42,544 nt of DNA from Arsenophonus sp048493715 (lineage in GTDB: Bacteria > Pseudomonadota > Gammaproteobacteria > Enterobacterales > Enterobacteriaceae), in assembly GCA_048493715.1 (NCBI GenBank), contig JBGDCZ010000023.1, positions 1 through 42,544 of the forward strand, in the 5' to 3' direction. Below are positions 25,491-33,710 of the stretch, piece by piece. The translations under genes and the position numbers were made by a program. Every line of letters begins with the position of its first letter. Positions within the stretch are counted from its first letter, which is position 1. Below the pieces are notes generated by a model. The model was not told where the DNA came from, ran no database searches, and was given only the letters and a program-made list of their open reading frames with translations.

Positions 25491-26933
25491 TTGACGGGAC
25501 TGATAGACAATTTTAATAATATTCTCTGGAGTGGTGTATTAATCTATTTATTGCTTGGAGTCGGTATATATTTCACCTTAGGTACTGGTCTTATTCAATT
25601 CCGCCATTTTGGGCATATGTTTACAATACTGAAGAACAGTCATAAATCAGATTGTTCAGGTATATCTTCTTTTCAAGCTTTATGTACAAGTCTGGCAGCC
25701 AGAGTTGGCACGGGAAATCTTACAGGTGTTGCAATTGCATTAACCACAGGAGGCCCTGGGGCTATTTTTTGGATGTGGCTCGTTGCTTTAATTGGTATGG
25801 CTACCTCTTTTGCCGAGAGCACATTGGCGCAGTTATATAAGACAAAAGATGATCAAGAAAATTATCGTGGTGGTCCTGCCTACTATATGGAAAAAGGGCT
25901 TAAAATGCGTTGGATGGGCGTACTTTTTTCTATTTTTCTTATTATCGCTTTTGGTTTGGTATTCAATGCAGTTCAAGCTAACTCAATTGCACAGGCAACG
26001 GCACTTGCTTTCAATTTTAATCCTCTTTATGTAGGAATTGGACTTGCAATAATTTGCGGCATTATTATTTTTGGCGGCCTACGTTCAATTGCTCGGGTGG
26101 CAGAACTGGTTGTTCCTATAATGGCAATAGCTTATTTGATATTAGCATGTTGGGTAATGAGCAATAATATTGAACGTTTGCCGGATGTTTTTCTACTGAT
26201 TATTAAACATGCTTTTGGTTTACAAGAAGCTGTTGGTGGCGTGGTCGGTTATGGTGTTGCTCAAGCGATGACACAAGGAATACAGCGTGGTCTATTTTCA
26301 AATGAAGCAGGGATGGGATCAGCGCCTAATGCTGCAGCTGCCGCTTCACCATATCCACCTCATCCTGCATCGCAAGGATATGTGCAAATGTTGGGCGTTT
26401 TTATGGATACTTTAGTTATTTGTAGCGCAACAGCAATTATTATTATTTCGTCAGGTGCATTAGATAGCACTGATACCACTATTAGTGGAATCGAATTAAC
26501 GCAACGAGCTCTTTCTTCAGCTGTTGGCGATTGGGGCACAATTTTCATTGCAATAGCCATCTTTTTCTTTGCTTTTACTTCCATTATTGCAAATTATGTT
26601 TATGCAGAAAGTAATATGGTTTTTTTAAAAAATAATCATACGGCCGGATTATATGTTCTTAGACTTGCTACTTTGGGAATGGTTATTTTTGGTTCATTGG
26701 CTGAAATGCCTTTAGTTTGGAAATTAGCCGATGTCTCTATGGGATTAATGGCGTTGACAAATCTTATTGCAATATTAATGCTTTCTGGCATCATATTTAA
26801 ACTTACCAAAGATTATAATCAACAACGAAAAGCGGGTAAATTACCTACCTTTGATATAGACGCTTATCCTGATATTAAAAAACAAGTGGAAGAGGGTATT
26901 TGGGAAAAGGACAATTTAAAGCAAATGGAATGA
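25491..26933 (+). CDS. Sodium:alanine/glycine symporter (AgcS/AlsT family)
   Basis: This inner-membrane carrier couples uptake of alanine or glycine to sodium. The 480-aa product is close in length and sequence to E. coli YaaJ. It has the family blocks SLAARVGTGNLTGVAIALTTGG fragments (residues 66-87), GMATSFAESTLAQLYK, and QRGLFSNEAGMGSAPNAAAA, and about ten to eleven hydrophobic spans. The start is TTG at 25491, where the family begins, preceded by AGGGGAAA; no in-frame ATG is suitable. Base composition is less AT-rich than the flanks, consistent with selection. A strong terminator follows. Substrate is assigned by family only. Confidence 0.93.
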   Translation: MTGLIDNFNNILWSGVLIYLLLGVGIYFTLGTGLIQFRHFGHMFTILKNSHKSDCSGISSFQALCTSLAARVGTGNLTGVAIALTTGGPGAIFWMWLVALIGMATSFAESTLAQLYKTKDDQENYRGGPAYYMEKGLKMRWMGVLFSIFLIIAFGLVFNAVQANSIAQATALAFNFNPLYVGIGLAIICGIIIFGGLRSIARVAELVVPIMAIAYLILACWVMSNNIERLPDVFLLIIKHAFGLQEAVGGVVGYGVAQAMTQGIQRGLFSNEAGMGSAPNAAAAASPYPPHPASQGYVQMLGVFMDTLVICSATAIIIISSGALDSTDTTISGIELTQRALSSAVGDWGTIFIAIAIFFFAFTSIIANYVYAESNMVFLKNNHTAGLYVLRLATLGMVIFGSLAEMPLVWKLADVSMGLMALTNLIAILMLSGIIFKLTKDYNQQRKAGKLPTFDIDAYPDIKKQVEEGIWEKDNLKQME

Positions 26934-26960
26934 ACGAGGAGCTAATAGTTAGTGAATATG

Positions 26961-26990
26961 ATAAAAACCTTTCTATAAGAAGGTTTTTAT
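26961..26990 (+). terminator. Rho-independent terminator of the AgcS gene
   Basis: ATAAAAACCTT (26961-26971) is complementary to AAGGTTTTTAT (26980-26990) around an 8-nt loop. The T-run is in the 3' arm. It lies 27 nt after the stop codon. Confidence 0.75.
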
Positions 26991-27006
26991 CGATATATTC
27001 ATCCAA

Positions 27007-27067
27007 GTCTTTATTTTATATTATTTGTAATAAACACTGTTTATTACAAATAATATAAAATAAAGAC
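27007..27067. repeat. Perfect 61-bp palindrome (30-bp arms, one-base centre)
   Basis: Bases 27007-27036 are the exact reverse complement of 27038-27067, with C at 27037 between. The arms are A/T-rich but start and end with GTC/GAC, which limits the repeat sharply. It lies 17 bp after the AgcS terminator. It could form a long hairpin in RNA or a cruciform in DNA. Confidence 0.97.
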
Positions 27068-27135
27068 CAATGATATATCGTTGTAATTTGATAAAATAAA
27101 GGAGAGTATTTTATTATAAGTTATTATTTATCAAA

Positions 27136-27152
27136 CGCCGGATAATCCGGCG
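27136..27152. repeat. GC-rich hairpin, CGCCGGA/TCCGGCG
   Basis: CGCCGGA (27136-27142) pairs with TCCGGCG (27146-27152) around TAA. It is an island of G/C in AT-rich sequence and resembles the CCGGAT core of enterobacterial REP elements, but only one copy is seen. It could also end the leftward LPMO transcript, though no T-run follows on the minus strand. Confidence 0.55.
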
Positions 27153-27182
27153 TAGTATTGTAATTGGCTTATATAATTTTAA

Positions 27183-27822
27183 CTAAACTAGTTTATCGAA
27201 ATTAAAATCAAACCTTTGATAAAATGCCATACCAGTGTCAGCAATAATCCATAACAATAGAACAACGTGATGTCCTTTTTTTCTATTTACAGGTAATTGA
27301 ATGTCATGCTCGTATTTACTGGTAAGTCGTATGACCAGAATGGGACATCAGGTGAAATATCTTCGAAAAAAGGTGTTAGTTCAAAATGCTCAGGGGTTAA
27401 TCGTGTTGTCGTATCCCAGCCATCTTTTGTAATGTATGCTACATAAGCTCGTGTTTTATGTTCTTGTGTATATTCCCATGTAAAATGTTGCAAACCGTTT
27501 TTAGGCACCGGATGTTGAGGCCAGGGTATTTTCATTATCTGTTGAGTTTAAATAAGCTCTTGCTCCGGTTTTGCCACCACTGAAAATTAACCCATCTTTA
27601 GGTGGAGTGCTACTAGCTACGTCTGATGGTTGACGAATACAAGGTCCTCTTTTTCTTTATAGAAAATTTTTCCCTCCTTCTGATTCATTGGCTTCCCAAC
27701 CTAATCCCCACCAGCCGTTTATTGAAGCATAGTGTCCACGCGAAGCAGATGTGATAATTCTACCATGAGCAGGTTGAACACTATTTAATGTTTCTCTATT
27801 TCTTTATCATATTATTAGACAT
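27183..27822 (-). pseudogene. Chitin-active lytic polysaccharide monooxygenase (AA10, CBP21-like), decayed
   Basis: An ATG at 27822 with GGAG upstream starts the gene, but the leader is broken by stops. The mature enzyme begins QPAHGRIITSASRGHY, where the His would be the N-terminal copper ligand, then SINGWWGLGWEANESEGG, PPKDGLIFSGGKTGARAYLN and NGLQHFTWEYTQEHKTRAY, which holds the second copper His. Further blocks are ITKDGWDTTTRLTPEHFELT, GHHVVLLLWIIADTGMAFYQ and a last FDFNFDKLV with TAG at 27183. At least four frame changes are needed to read it. Intact relatives oxidatively cut chitin. Nearly full-length remains suggest recent loss. Confidence 0.85.
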
Positions 27823-28260
27823 AATGTCTCCTGACAATTATTGAATAATTGAGGGTAATCACTGCTAAAACCAGATATATAAATACTGACTAGGATATAA
27901 TTTTTTGGAGCGTGAAAAGTGAAAATTATTTAAATAATAATAAAATGAATAAAAATTTATATTTAATTATAATTAATGCTAATTTTCATTCTATTTATTG
28001 GAATAGGAATAAATGAAAGTTTATAGCATTACAAATGGTAAAAAAGCATTATATTTTATCAGTTAAAATATATAAATAAGTAATAATTTGATAAGCTATA
28101 AAAAGAAATTTTTTGTCACTAACTGATTGTAATTTTTAATTAAGTAAGTTTTTTTAGCTAAAAAAGAACTATTTTAGTTAAAAAAACTGTTATAGAATTT
28201 AATTTATTATTTATTCCATATATTTTAAAAAATTTATTATCAATAGATACTAAACTATTT
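27823..28260. other. Non-coding AT-rich stretch
   Basis: No supported gene. The sequence is mostly A/T runs; any promoter of the LPMO relic would lie near its right end of the gene (just above 27822). Confidence 0.4.
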
Positions 28261-28473
28261 CTATTTAAGCGTGAGATAATGCTGAAGCATAATAAAAGAT
28301 GCTAAATTAAAATAAATTTCATCGTTGTTAAAATTAATATCATTAATATTAAGTGTCTGTTTACCGGAGTAGCTGACGATATATGTTACTTTACCTTAGC
28401 ATCTATATAGCTGTTATGATTTAATGGGGTATTGATTGAAATTTTGTTTGGTTTTTATTAGTCTAATTAACAT
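28261..28473 (-). pseudogene. Small unrecognised gene remnant
   Basis: AGGAAA precedes an ATG at 28473 that opens MLIRLIKTKQNFNQY and soon stops. Two frame changes give LNHNSYIDAKVK, then VTYIVSYSGKQTLNINDINF and NNDEIYFNLASFIMLQHYL, with TAG at 28261. The good ribosome site and the long last open segment suggest a former gene of about 70 codons. No family is recognised. Confidence 0.3.
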
Positions 28474-28487
28474 AATATTTCCTATAA

Positions 28488-28880
28488 TTAAATATTTGAT
28501 ACTTGTTGGTAAATCAAGTGTAGTGGTTCTTTAATTTCTAATTCGATATTAATATTTTGCCGAAAATCGTAAGGTGTAATTCCAAATTCTTTACGAAACA
28601 TATAAGTAAAGTGCGATTGTGAGCCAAAACCAAAATCTAATGCAATATCAAAAATTGGTTTAGAACTATTTCTCAAAAGATTAACAGCCCTAGCAAGGCG
28701 ACGTTGTCGAATATACTTACCAAGAGAAATTCCAGTGATTTCTTTAAAGATTTTTTGCATATGCCAAAGAGAATAACCTGAGTAGGCGGCAAGCTCTTCT
28801 AGGTAGATTATCCTTCCTATGTGATCTTCGATCCATTTACTTAATTCGCAAGCAAGGGCTAAGTGGGTATCTTGTAGCAT
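28488..28880 (-). CDS. AraC/XylS-family transcriptional regulator (MarA/SoxS/AarP size class)
   Basis: The 130-aa product is essentially one AraC-type DNA-binding domain with two helix-turn-helix motifs. The first is around LEELAAYSGYSLWHMQKIFK and the second around DIALDFGFGSQSHFTYMFRK, ending with the family signature FGITPYDFR. Stand-alone members of this size (MarA, SoxS, AarP) act as monomers that bind sigma-70 promoters and tune efflux, porin and stress genes. The frame is intact with a short acidic/hydrophobic tail after residue 107. No target is evident in the window, and the exact orthologue cannot be fixed by eye. Confidence 0.9.
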   Translation of the reverse strand: MLQDTHLALACELSKWIEDHIGRIIYLEELAAYSGYSLWHMQKIFKEITGISLGKYIRQRRLARAVNLLRNSSKPIFDIALDFGFGSQSHFTYMFRKEFGITPYDFRQNINIELEIKEPLHLIYQQVSNI

Positions 28881-29142
28881 TGTGATATCATACTAGTTAT
28901 AGGTTAAACAAGTATACACAACTTTTTTTAGGGATGACAAAGCCTGATAGGTAGATGTTTAAATAATTTATATAAAAAATTTATGTTAAACTGCAAAAAG
29001 ATTAGTTTATCTCTTTATATATGGATTTTTAGGCTATTTTTTATCTATACTGGTTATTTTCAACTTTTAAGATTGGCAAACAACGGGTATGTAGAACAAA
29101 TTAATATAATGTTTTTATTGATTTCAGGAATGATATTATGGG

Positions 29143-29178
29143 TGTTTAAATAAGTATAGCAACTTGATTTTTTATATA
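29143..29178 (+). promoter_or_regulatory. Possible decayed PhoP-type promoter of the mgrB-like gene
   Basis: TGTTTA at 29143-29148 is a perfect PhoP half-site. The expected second copy is degenerate (GTATAG region, 29154-29159). A -10-like TATATA at 29173-29178 is at about the distance seen in PhoP-activated promoters. The half-site could be chance in such AT-rich DNA. Confidence 0.25.
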
Positions 29179-29241
29179 TAGTGATATATTAATTGTTCTT
29201 TAAGCATTGCAGCGTTAAAAAAATATTACAAGGGTTAGATA

Positions 29242-29394
29242 TTGAAAATAAAAGAAATAGTAATAGCGATTGTGATCGTTTTACTCTGCTTGTTTTTATA
29301 TTTATTAGCATTAGACAGTTATTGTGGCCAAGATCAAGATGGTGAAAATTCCACTATTGGCATCTGTAGAATAACTGGTCATCTACGATCTTAA
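29242..29394 (+). CDS. mgrB: MgrB-like small membrane protein (PhoQ feedback inhibitor family)
   Basis: The 50-aa product starts at TTG, 7 nt after AGGG, and reads MKIKEIVIAIVIVLLCLFLY, then LLALDSYCGQDQDGENSTIG and ICRITGHLRS. It matches E. coli MgrB (47 aa) in plan: short basic start, one membrane span with Cys at position 16, periplasmic Cys at position 28 followed by QD, and a second periplasmic Cys in GIC. In E. coli the periplasmic cysteines are required for inhibition of PhoQ. The Cys spacing is 14 rather than 11, and the C-terminal aromatic residues are absent. It looks intact although phoQ and phoP are pseudogenes here, so it has no obvious partner in this window. Confidence 0.7.
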   Translation: MKIKEIVIAIVIVLLCLFLYLLALDSYCGQDQDGENSTIGICRITGHLRS

Positions 29395-29545
29395 CTAAGA
29401 TTAATAGAGTTTTAATCTGATTTAATGATTTTATATAGGCTAAAATAGAAATTAATGTTTTAATAAATAGTTTTGACATGCGCTTTTAGATAAGATTTGC
29501 ATCGATAAAAATATTAGAAAATTAGAATAAAATGAAGGTTTAATT

Positions 29546-30907
29546 ATGGCGGAACAAGTTGGGCAAACACTTAAGCGCGGGTTAAAGAACAGACATATTC
29601 AACTGATTGCACTTGGTGGTGCTGTTGGAACTGGACTCTTTTTAGGAATTGCACAAACCATCAATATGGCAGGACCATCTGTTTTATTAGGTTATGCAAT
29701 AGGTGGATTTATTGCTTTCCTGATTATGCGACAATTAGGAGAAATGATTGTAGAAGAACCTGTAGCTGGCTCATTTAGTCACTTTGCCTATAAATATTGG
29801 GGTTCTTTTGCTGGTTTTTTATCCGGTTGGAATTATTGGGCAATGTTTATTTTGGTTGGTATGGCTGAATTGACTGCCGTGGGTATTTATATTCAATATT
29901 GGTGGGATATACCGACTTGGATTTCAGCAGCATTCTTTTTTATCGTGATCAATCTAATCAACCTGACTAATGTACGTCTATATGGTGAAACAGAATTTTG
30001 GTTTGCCATAATCAAGGTGTTGGCAATTATTGCCATGATTATTTTTGGTGGTTATCTACTGGTTAGTGGTAAGGGAGGGCCACAAGCATCGGTGGCAAAT
30101 CTTTGGCAATTTGGCGGTTTCTTTCCACATGGCATTGGCGGTTTGGTCATGGCGATGGCAGTCATTATGTTTTCTTTTGGTGGATTAGAACTGGTTGGCA
30201 TAACTGCTGCTGAAGCGGAAAATCCAACACAAAGTATACCTAAAGCGACTAACCAAGTTGTTTATCGTATTTTGATTTTTTATATAGGTTCTTTATTTGT
30301 ATTACTTTCACTTTATCCCTGGATAAATGTAATAAGTGGTGAAAGCCCATTTGTAATTATTTTTCATGACATTGGTGATAGGTTTATTTCTAATGCTTTA
30401 AATATTGTGGTCTTAATCGCAGCGTTATCTGTTTACAACAGTGGAGTATATAGTAATAGTCGTATGCTTTATGGCTTAGCCAAGCAAGGTAACGCGCCAC
30501 ATTTTTTGAATAGCGTGACTAAGCGTGGTGTTCCTATTGTATCGATCGCCATTTCAGCTTTAGCTACTTCAGGCGGTATTTTGATCAATTATTTATTAGA
30601 GGGTAAAGCACTAGAGTTACTAATGTCATTAGTTGTGACAACCTTGGTAATTAATTGGATTATGATTTGTATTTCTAATTTAAAATTTAGATCTGTAAAA
30701 ATAAAAGAAGGTGTTGAGCCTAAATTTAAAGCTTTATGGTATCCATTTGGTAATTATCTTTGTTTAACTTTTTTGTTTCTTATTTTAATTATTATATTGA
30801 TGACTGATGGAATTCGCATTTCAGTAATTCTTATGCCATTTTGGGTTATGTTTTTATGGATAGGATTTTTATTAACAAAAATTAAAAAAGAAAATGGATT
30901 AAATTAA
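29546..30907 (+). CDS. pheP: Aromatic amino acid permease, PheP/AroP type (APC family)
   Basis: This inner-membrane proton symporter imports phenylalanine and possibly other aromatic amino acids. The 453-aa product has the APC consensus GLKNRHIQLIALGGAVGTGL (residues 13-32), MRQLGEMIVEEPVAGSFSHF, and twelve hydrophobic spans. Several stretches match PheP better than AroP, notably GWNYWAMFILVGMAELTAVG, VRLYGETEFWFAIIKVLAI and SVYNSGVYSNSRML. AroP is the closest alternative. The start ATG gives the family N-terminus. The gene is intact with a terminator 14 nt beyond its stop, and sits between mgrB and the pagP relic. Confidence 0.85.
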   Translation: MAEQVGQTLKRGLKNRHIQLIALGGAVGTGLFLGIAQTINMAGPSVLLGYAIGGFIAFLIMRQLGEMIVEEPVAGSFSHFAYKYWGSFAGFLSGWNYWAMFILVGMAELTAVGIYIQYWWDIPTWISAAFFFIVINLINLTNVRLYGETEFWFAIIKVLAIIAMIIFGGYLLVSGKGGPQASVANLWQFGGFFPHGIGGLVMAMAVIMFSFGGLELVGITAAEAENPTQSIPKATNQVVYRILIFYIGSLFVLLSLYPWINVISGESPFVIIFHDIGDRFISNALNIVVLIAALSVYNSGVYSNSRMLYGLAKQGNAPHFLNSVTKRGVPIVSIAISALATSGGILINYLLEGKALELLMSLVVTTLVINWIMICISNLKFRSVKIKEGVEPKFKALWYPFGNYLCLTFLFLILIIILMTDGIRISVILMPFWVMFLWIGFLLTKIKKENGLN

Positions 30908-30921
30908 AAAAATAGTAATAT

Positions 30922-30947
30922 AATACCCTGATTTAAACCAGGGTATT
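30922..30947 (+). terminator. Terminator of the aromatic amino acid permease gene
   Basis: AATACCCTG (30922-30930) pairs with CAGGGTATT (30939-30947), 9 bp, with an 8-nt loop. Only a short T-stretch follows, but the stem is strong and well placed. Confidence 0.65.
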
Positions 30948-30973
30948 TAGTATAAAACTTAGAAAATTTATTT

Positions 30974-31551
30974 TCATTGCCAGCTTATCCAAGCAAAAAG
31001 TACATTACCATATATTATATGTTCCTGGGATATATGTTGATTGGATTGATAATTGTTTATATTCAATAGAAGCAATCGGAAGTGGTAATGGGTCGGTAGA
31101 TACCAATATTCATTTCTGGCTGTTATGCTTAGTGTAAAGCCTGCTCCTATACAAATTCATTGATATTACTTGCCTGTCAGATTTTTTGAAATCCATATCC
31201 TACTATATGGTTGTACTTTATTATGTGAGTCAGCAAAAGCCATAGTATATAAAGCATGCCAATTATTATTTTTATCAAAGCGATATTTTCCGAGACCAAA
31301 TCCCCATGAAGTTTCATTATATCTAGCAATTTTTTTATTATCATAAGTTAATCAGTTATGCTAGATTAAAAAAGGAACATAAATTTCATATTAATGAGAA
31401 TTCCATGTTTTATTAAACATCATAAGCAAGTTTTTCTTCTAAGAATAAAGATTTGTTACTTTTTATATCTTTTTGGTCAGATGTATTGGTAGTGTGCAGC
31501 TGAAAAATAATATACTAACTGAAACAATATTAATAAACAGTTTTGATTCAT
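30974..31551 (-). pseudogene. pagP: Lipid A palmitoyltransferase PagP, decayed
   Basis: PagP is an outer-membrane beta-barrel enzyme that moves palmitate from phospholipid to lipid A; in Salmonella it is PhoP-activated. The ATG at 31551 opens a signal peptide (MNQNCLLILFQLVYYFSAA). Homology then appears as KTWNSH*YEIYVPFLI*HN*, where TAA, TAG and TGA replace Q, W and R codons. It continues YDNKKIARYNETSWGFGLG, NNNWHALYTMAFADSHNK, ICIGAGFTLSITARNEYWY, STYIPGTYN and NVLFAWISWQ, stopping at 30974. At least three nonsense codons and several frameshifts are present, so no activity is possible. Confidence 0.88.
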
Positions 31552-32047
31552 TTTAAAGTCCAATATTTAGTTATTATCATGTCAAACATCCATATTCCTC
31601 AAATATGGTTAAAGAAATAAAATTGATTAAATATGATTAATATTTTTTATTTTAATATTATAATTAATAATAAAGGAAAAATGACAATAGTAAAGTAATT
31701 TTCTCAATATTAACTAGTGGAATTAATTATTACAGAATAGTATAACAAGCTTAGAGGTATAGTTTCCATTTGGTAATTCTATATTGGATAATATTTAAAT
31801 CATTAAAATTATTACATTGAAATTTGAAATAGATATAGCTATATACATATTTTTTATTTTCTTGATAGAAAATAGAGATAAATGTTTTTCGCTATTAATT
31901 TTTTAAATGTAAAAAATGGCTCTACTATATAAAATAGTTTGTTATTCTTAAATAAATTGTGTAATAGCACAAATATAAGCAGTAATAATATATTGTTTAG
32001 TATCTATTGTGTTATTTAAAAAATAATTTATGGTCTAAAGGAAAAAA
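31552..32047. other. Non-coding AT-rich stretch, with the leader of the cold-shock gene at its right end
   Basis: No gene seen. CCATATT/AATATGG form a small hairpin at 31590-31608. The last ~150 bp may be the long untranslated leader usual for csp mRNAs, ending in AAAGGAAAAAA just before the start codon. Confidence 0.4.
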
Positions 32048-32257
32048 ATGGTAAAGATCACAGGTACGGTAAAGTGGTTTAATGAAACAAAGAGTTTTAG
32101 TTTTATTACTCCAGAAGATGGAGGTAAAGATGTATTTATTCATTATACAGCTATTGATGTTAATGGTTTTAAAACATTAACAGTAGATCAAAAGGTAGAA
32201 TTTGATATTCAAGAAGGTAGCAAAAGTTCAGCTGCTAATAATGTAACGATCATTTGA
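32048..32257 (+). CDS. Cold-shock-domain protein, CspE/CspC type, with altered RNP1
   Basis: CSD proteins are five-stranded beta-barrels that bind single-stranded RNA and DNA, melt RNA structure and act as antiterminators. The 69-aa product equals the CspE length and keeps TGTVKWFNETKSF, ITPEDGGKDVFIHYTAID, NGFKTL and the C-terminal SAANNV. The RNP1 motif, usually KGFGFI, reads KSFSFI: both glycines are serines, while the RNA-stacking aromatics are kept. RNP2 is VFIHY. A ribosome site and a terminator are present, so the gene is probably expressed. Binding strength may differ from standard CspE. Confidence 0.92.
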   Translation: MVKITGTVKWFNETKSFSFITPEDGGKDVFIHYTAIDVNGFKTLTVDQKVEFDIQEGSKSSAANNVTII

Positions 32258-32326
32258 TGATTAGTATAAATTATGAACAATATGAAATTAAGATAATTTA
32301 TTTGATTCACTATATTTAGTATCTTG

Positions 32327-32361
32327 ACTCATCCTGAATATATAACAGGATGAGTTTTGTC
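32327..32361 (+). terminator. Rho-independent terminator of the cold-shock gene
   Basis: ACTCATCCTG (32327-32336) pairs perfectly with CAGGATGAGT (32346-32355), with a 9-nt loop, and TTTTGTC overlaps and follows the stem. Confidence 0.85.
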
Positions 32362-32877
32362 TAATAATAAATTTTGATTTTATTGTATTATTAAATTTTA
32401 TAAAATTTTAATAAAAAATAATAATATTTAATCGACTATATTTTATATCATGAGTATTTATTTTATTATTTTTGATAAATATTTTTATATTCTATTAATA
32501 TAATTTAAGTTTTAATGTAAATATTAGTTATATTAAGATGTTGCTATTTAACATAGAATCATCTATTGATTATTTATTACGCAATATTTGTTAGCATAAA
32601 TTAATAATTTTTTATTTTATAACTATATTAAATTTGTTTTTTATTTAAAATTATGTTATTAAAAATATAAAATAATATTGGTGTTTTTTGGTGAGAGAGG
32701 TAAAGAGTAGTTATCAAATAGAATTTGACGTAAATTTAATATTGAACTTTATTATAACGCATGTAATTAAAATGCACTTATCTTAAAATAAGAAATAATA
32801 TTTATCAATTTGCTATAAGTAAATTCTAACATTAAAATAAAATTGGATTTTTAACTAAAACTTTAGTGGCTCTAACT
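32362..32877. other. Non-coding AT-rich stretch
   Basis: Nothing recognisable on either strand; composition is extremely A/T-rich. Confidence 0.4.
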
Positions 32878-33183
32878 ATGATAGAAGTTTAAGTTTTATT
32901 CGTATCAGCTTGCTTAGACGGGAAGTCTAAAATTGAAGTATATAAAAATAATTTTTTAAAGCATTGTGTAAGCTCTGCAAAGAGCAATGAAGGTAATGTA
33001 AATACTGTTACAGATATTTGTAACTGTGCTTTTGATAAAATAGTTAAAGAATACGGTATGAGTAAGTTTATACAGTTAGACAAGCAGTTAAAGGATGATG
33101 GTTATAGTCCTCCAGCAGTTGAGCAAAACATGGTTAGCATTGTTGAGGCTTGCTTAACAAAGTTAAAGAAAAACACAGGTTAA
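32878..33183 (+). pseudogene. Small cysteine-rich lipoprotein with broken signal peptide
   Basis: From ATG at 32878 the frame reads M-I-E-V, then TAA, then VLFVSACLDGKSK, where VSAC is a lipobox. It stays open to TAA at 33183. The mature part has HCVSSAKSNEGN, ICNCAFDKIVKEYGMSKFIQ and IVEACLTKL; the C-x-C and a later lone C suggest structural disulfides. The signal peptide is too short and interrupted, and no ATG, GTG or TTG follows the stop in frame before the lipobox. I infer a lesion in the leader of an otherwise intact lipoprotein gene. Function is unknown. A minus-strand open frame here is its shadow. Confidence 0.55.
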
Positions 33184-33530
33184 TTTAATAACTTAGCGTT
33201 GTTAATGTTATTATGATTAGTCGGCGCTGATATTTTATAAAACAATTAAATTAAATATCAAAATTAATGATTTAAATTAATTGTTTCCCTTTGCGAAATT
33301 ATTTTTATTTTTAGTGATTAATTTTAAAATTTTAGTTAATACAAATTAGCAATATAATTTTTTTACTGCTAAAATTAGGTTAAGATTTTATATTAAAAAT
33401 ATTGTTTTTGTTTTGTTAATTTTTATTTAAAATAAAGTTTATCCGTATTTAATTGAAAATAAAATTTTTATATTTGATGCTTATAGTTTATTCTTATAGT
33501 TAATAAATTAACTAAAGTGGATAATGATTT
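33184..33530. other. Non-coding AT-rich stretch
   Basis: No gene or clear regulatory site seen. Confidence 0.4.
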
Positions 33531-33710
33531 ATGATTAAGTATAATGAAAAACTAAAATATACTTTAGAATCAATGGCTTATGATCTTGCCATCCAAATAG
33601 TTTCTAAATCATCACATTCACGGAATTCTAATGACTTATTGACAGAATTAGCAGGAATATTGCCAATGTGCATAGAAATAATCAAATTTCAACAACAAAA
33701 TATCAAATAG
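33531..33710 (+). CDS. Hypothetical 59-aa protein
   Basis: ATG at 33531 opens MIKYNEKLKYTLESMAYDLA, continuing to a TAG at 33708. The product is soluble-looking, helical and without cysteine pairs, signal peptide or known motif. In DNA this AT-rich, where TAA is frequent, 59 open codons with a balanced mix of residues is mild support. The ribosome site is weak (GGA 11 nt upstream). It could be a remnant of a larger gene. Confidence 0.35.
   Translation: MIKYNEKLKYTLESMAYDLAIQIVSKSSHSRNSNDLLTELAGILPMCIEIIKFQQQNIK

Noticed and set aside
32889..33083. Minus-strand 64-codon frame
   Set aside because: The plus strand encodes a lipoprotein-like product with a lipobox and cysteine pattern; the minus frame has no support.
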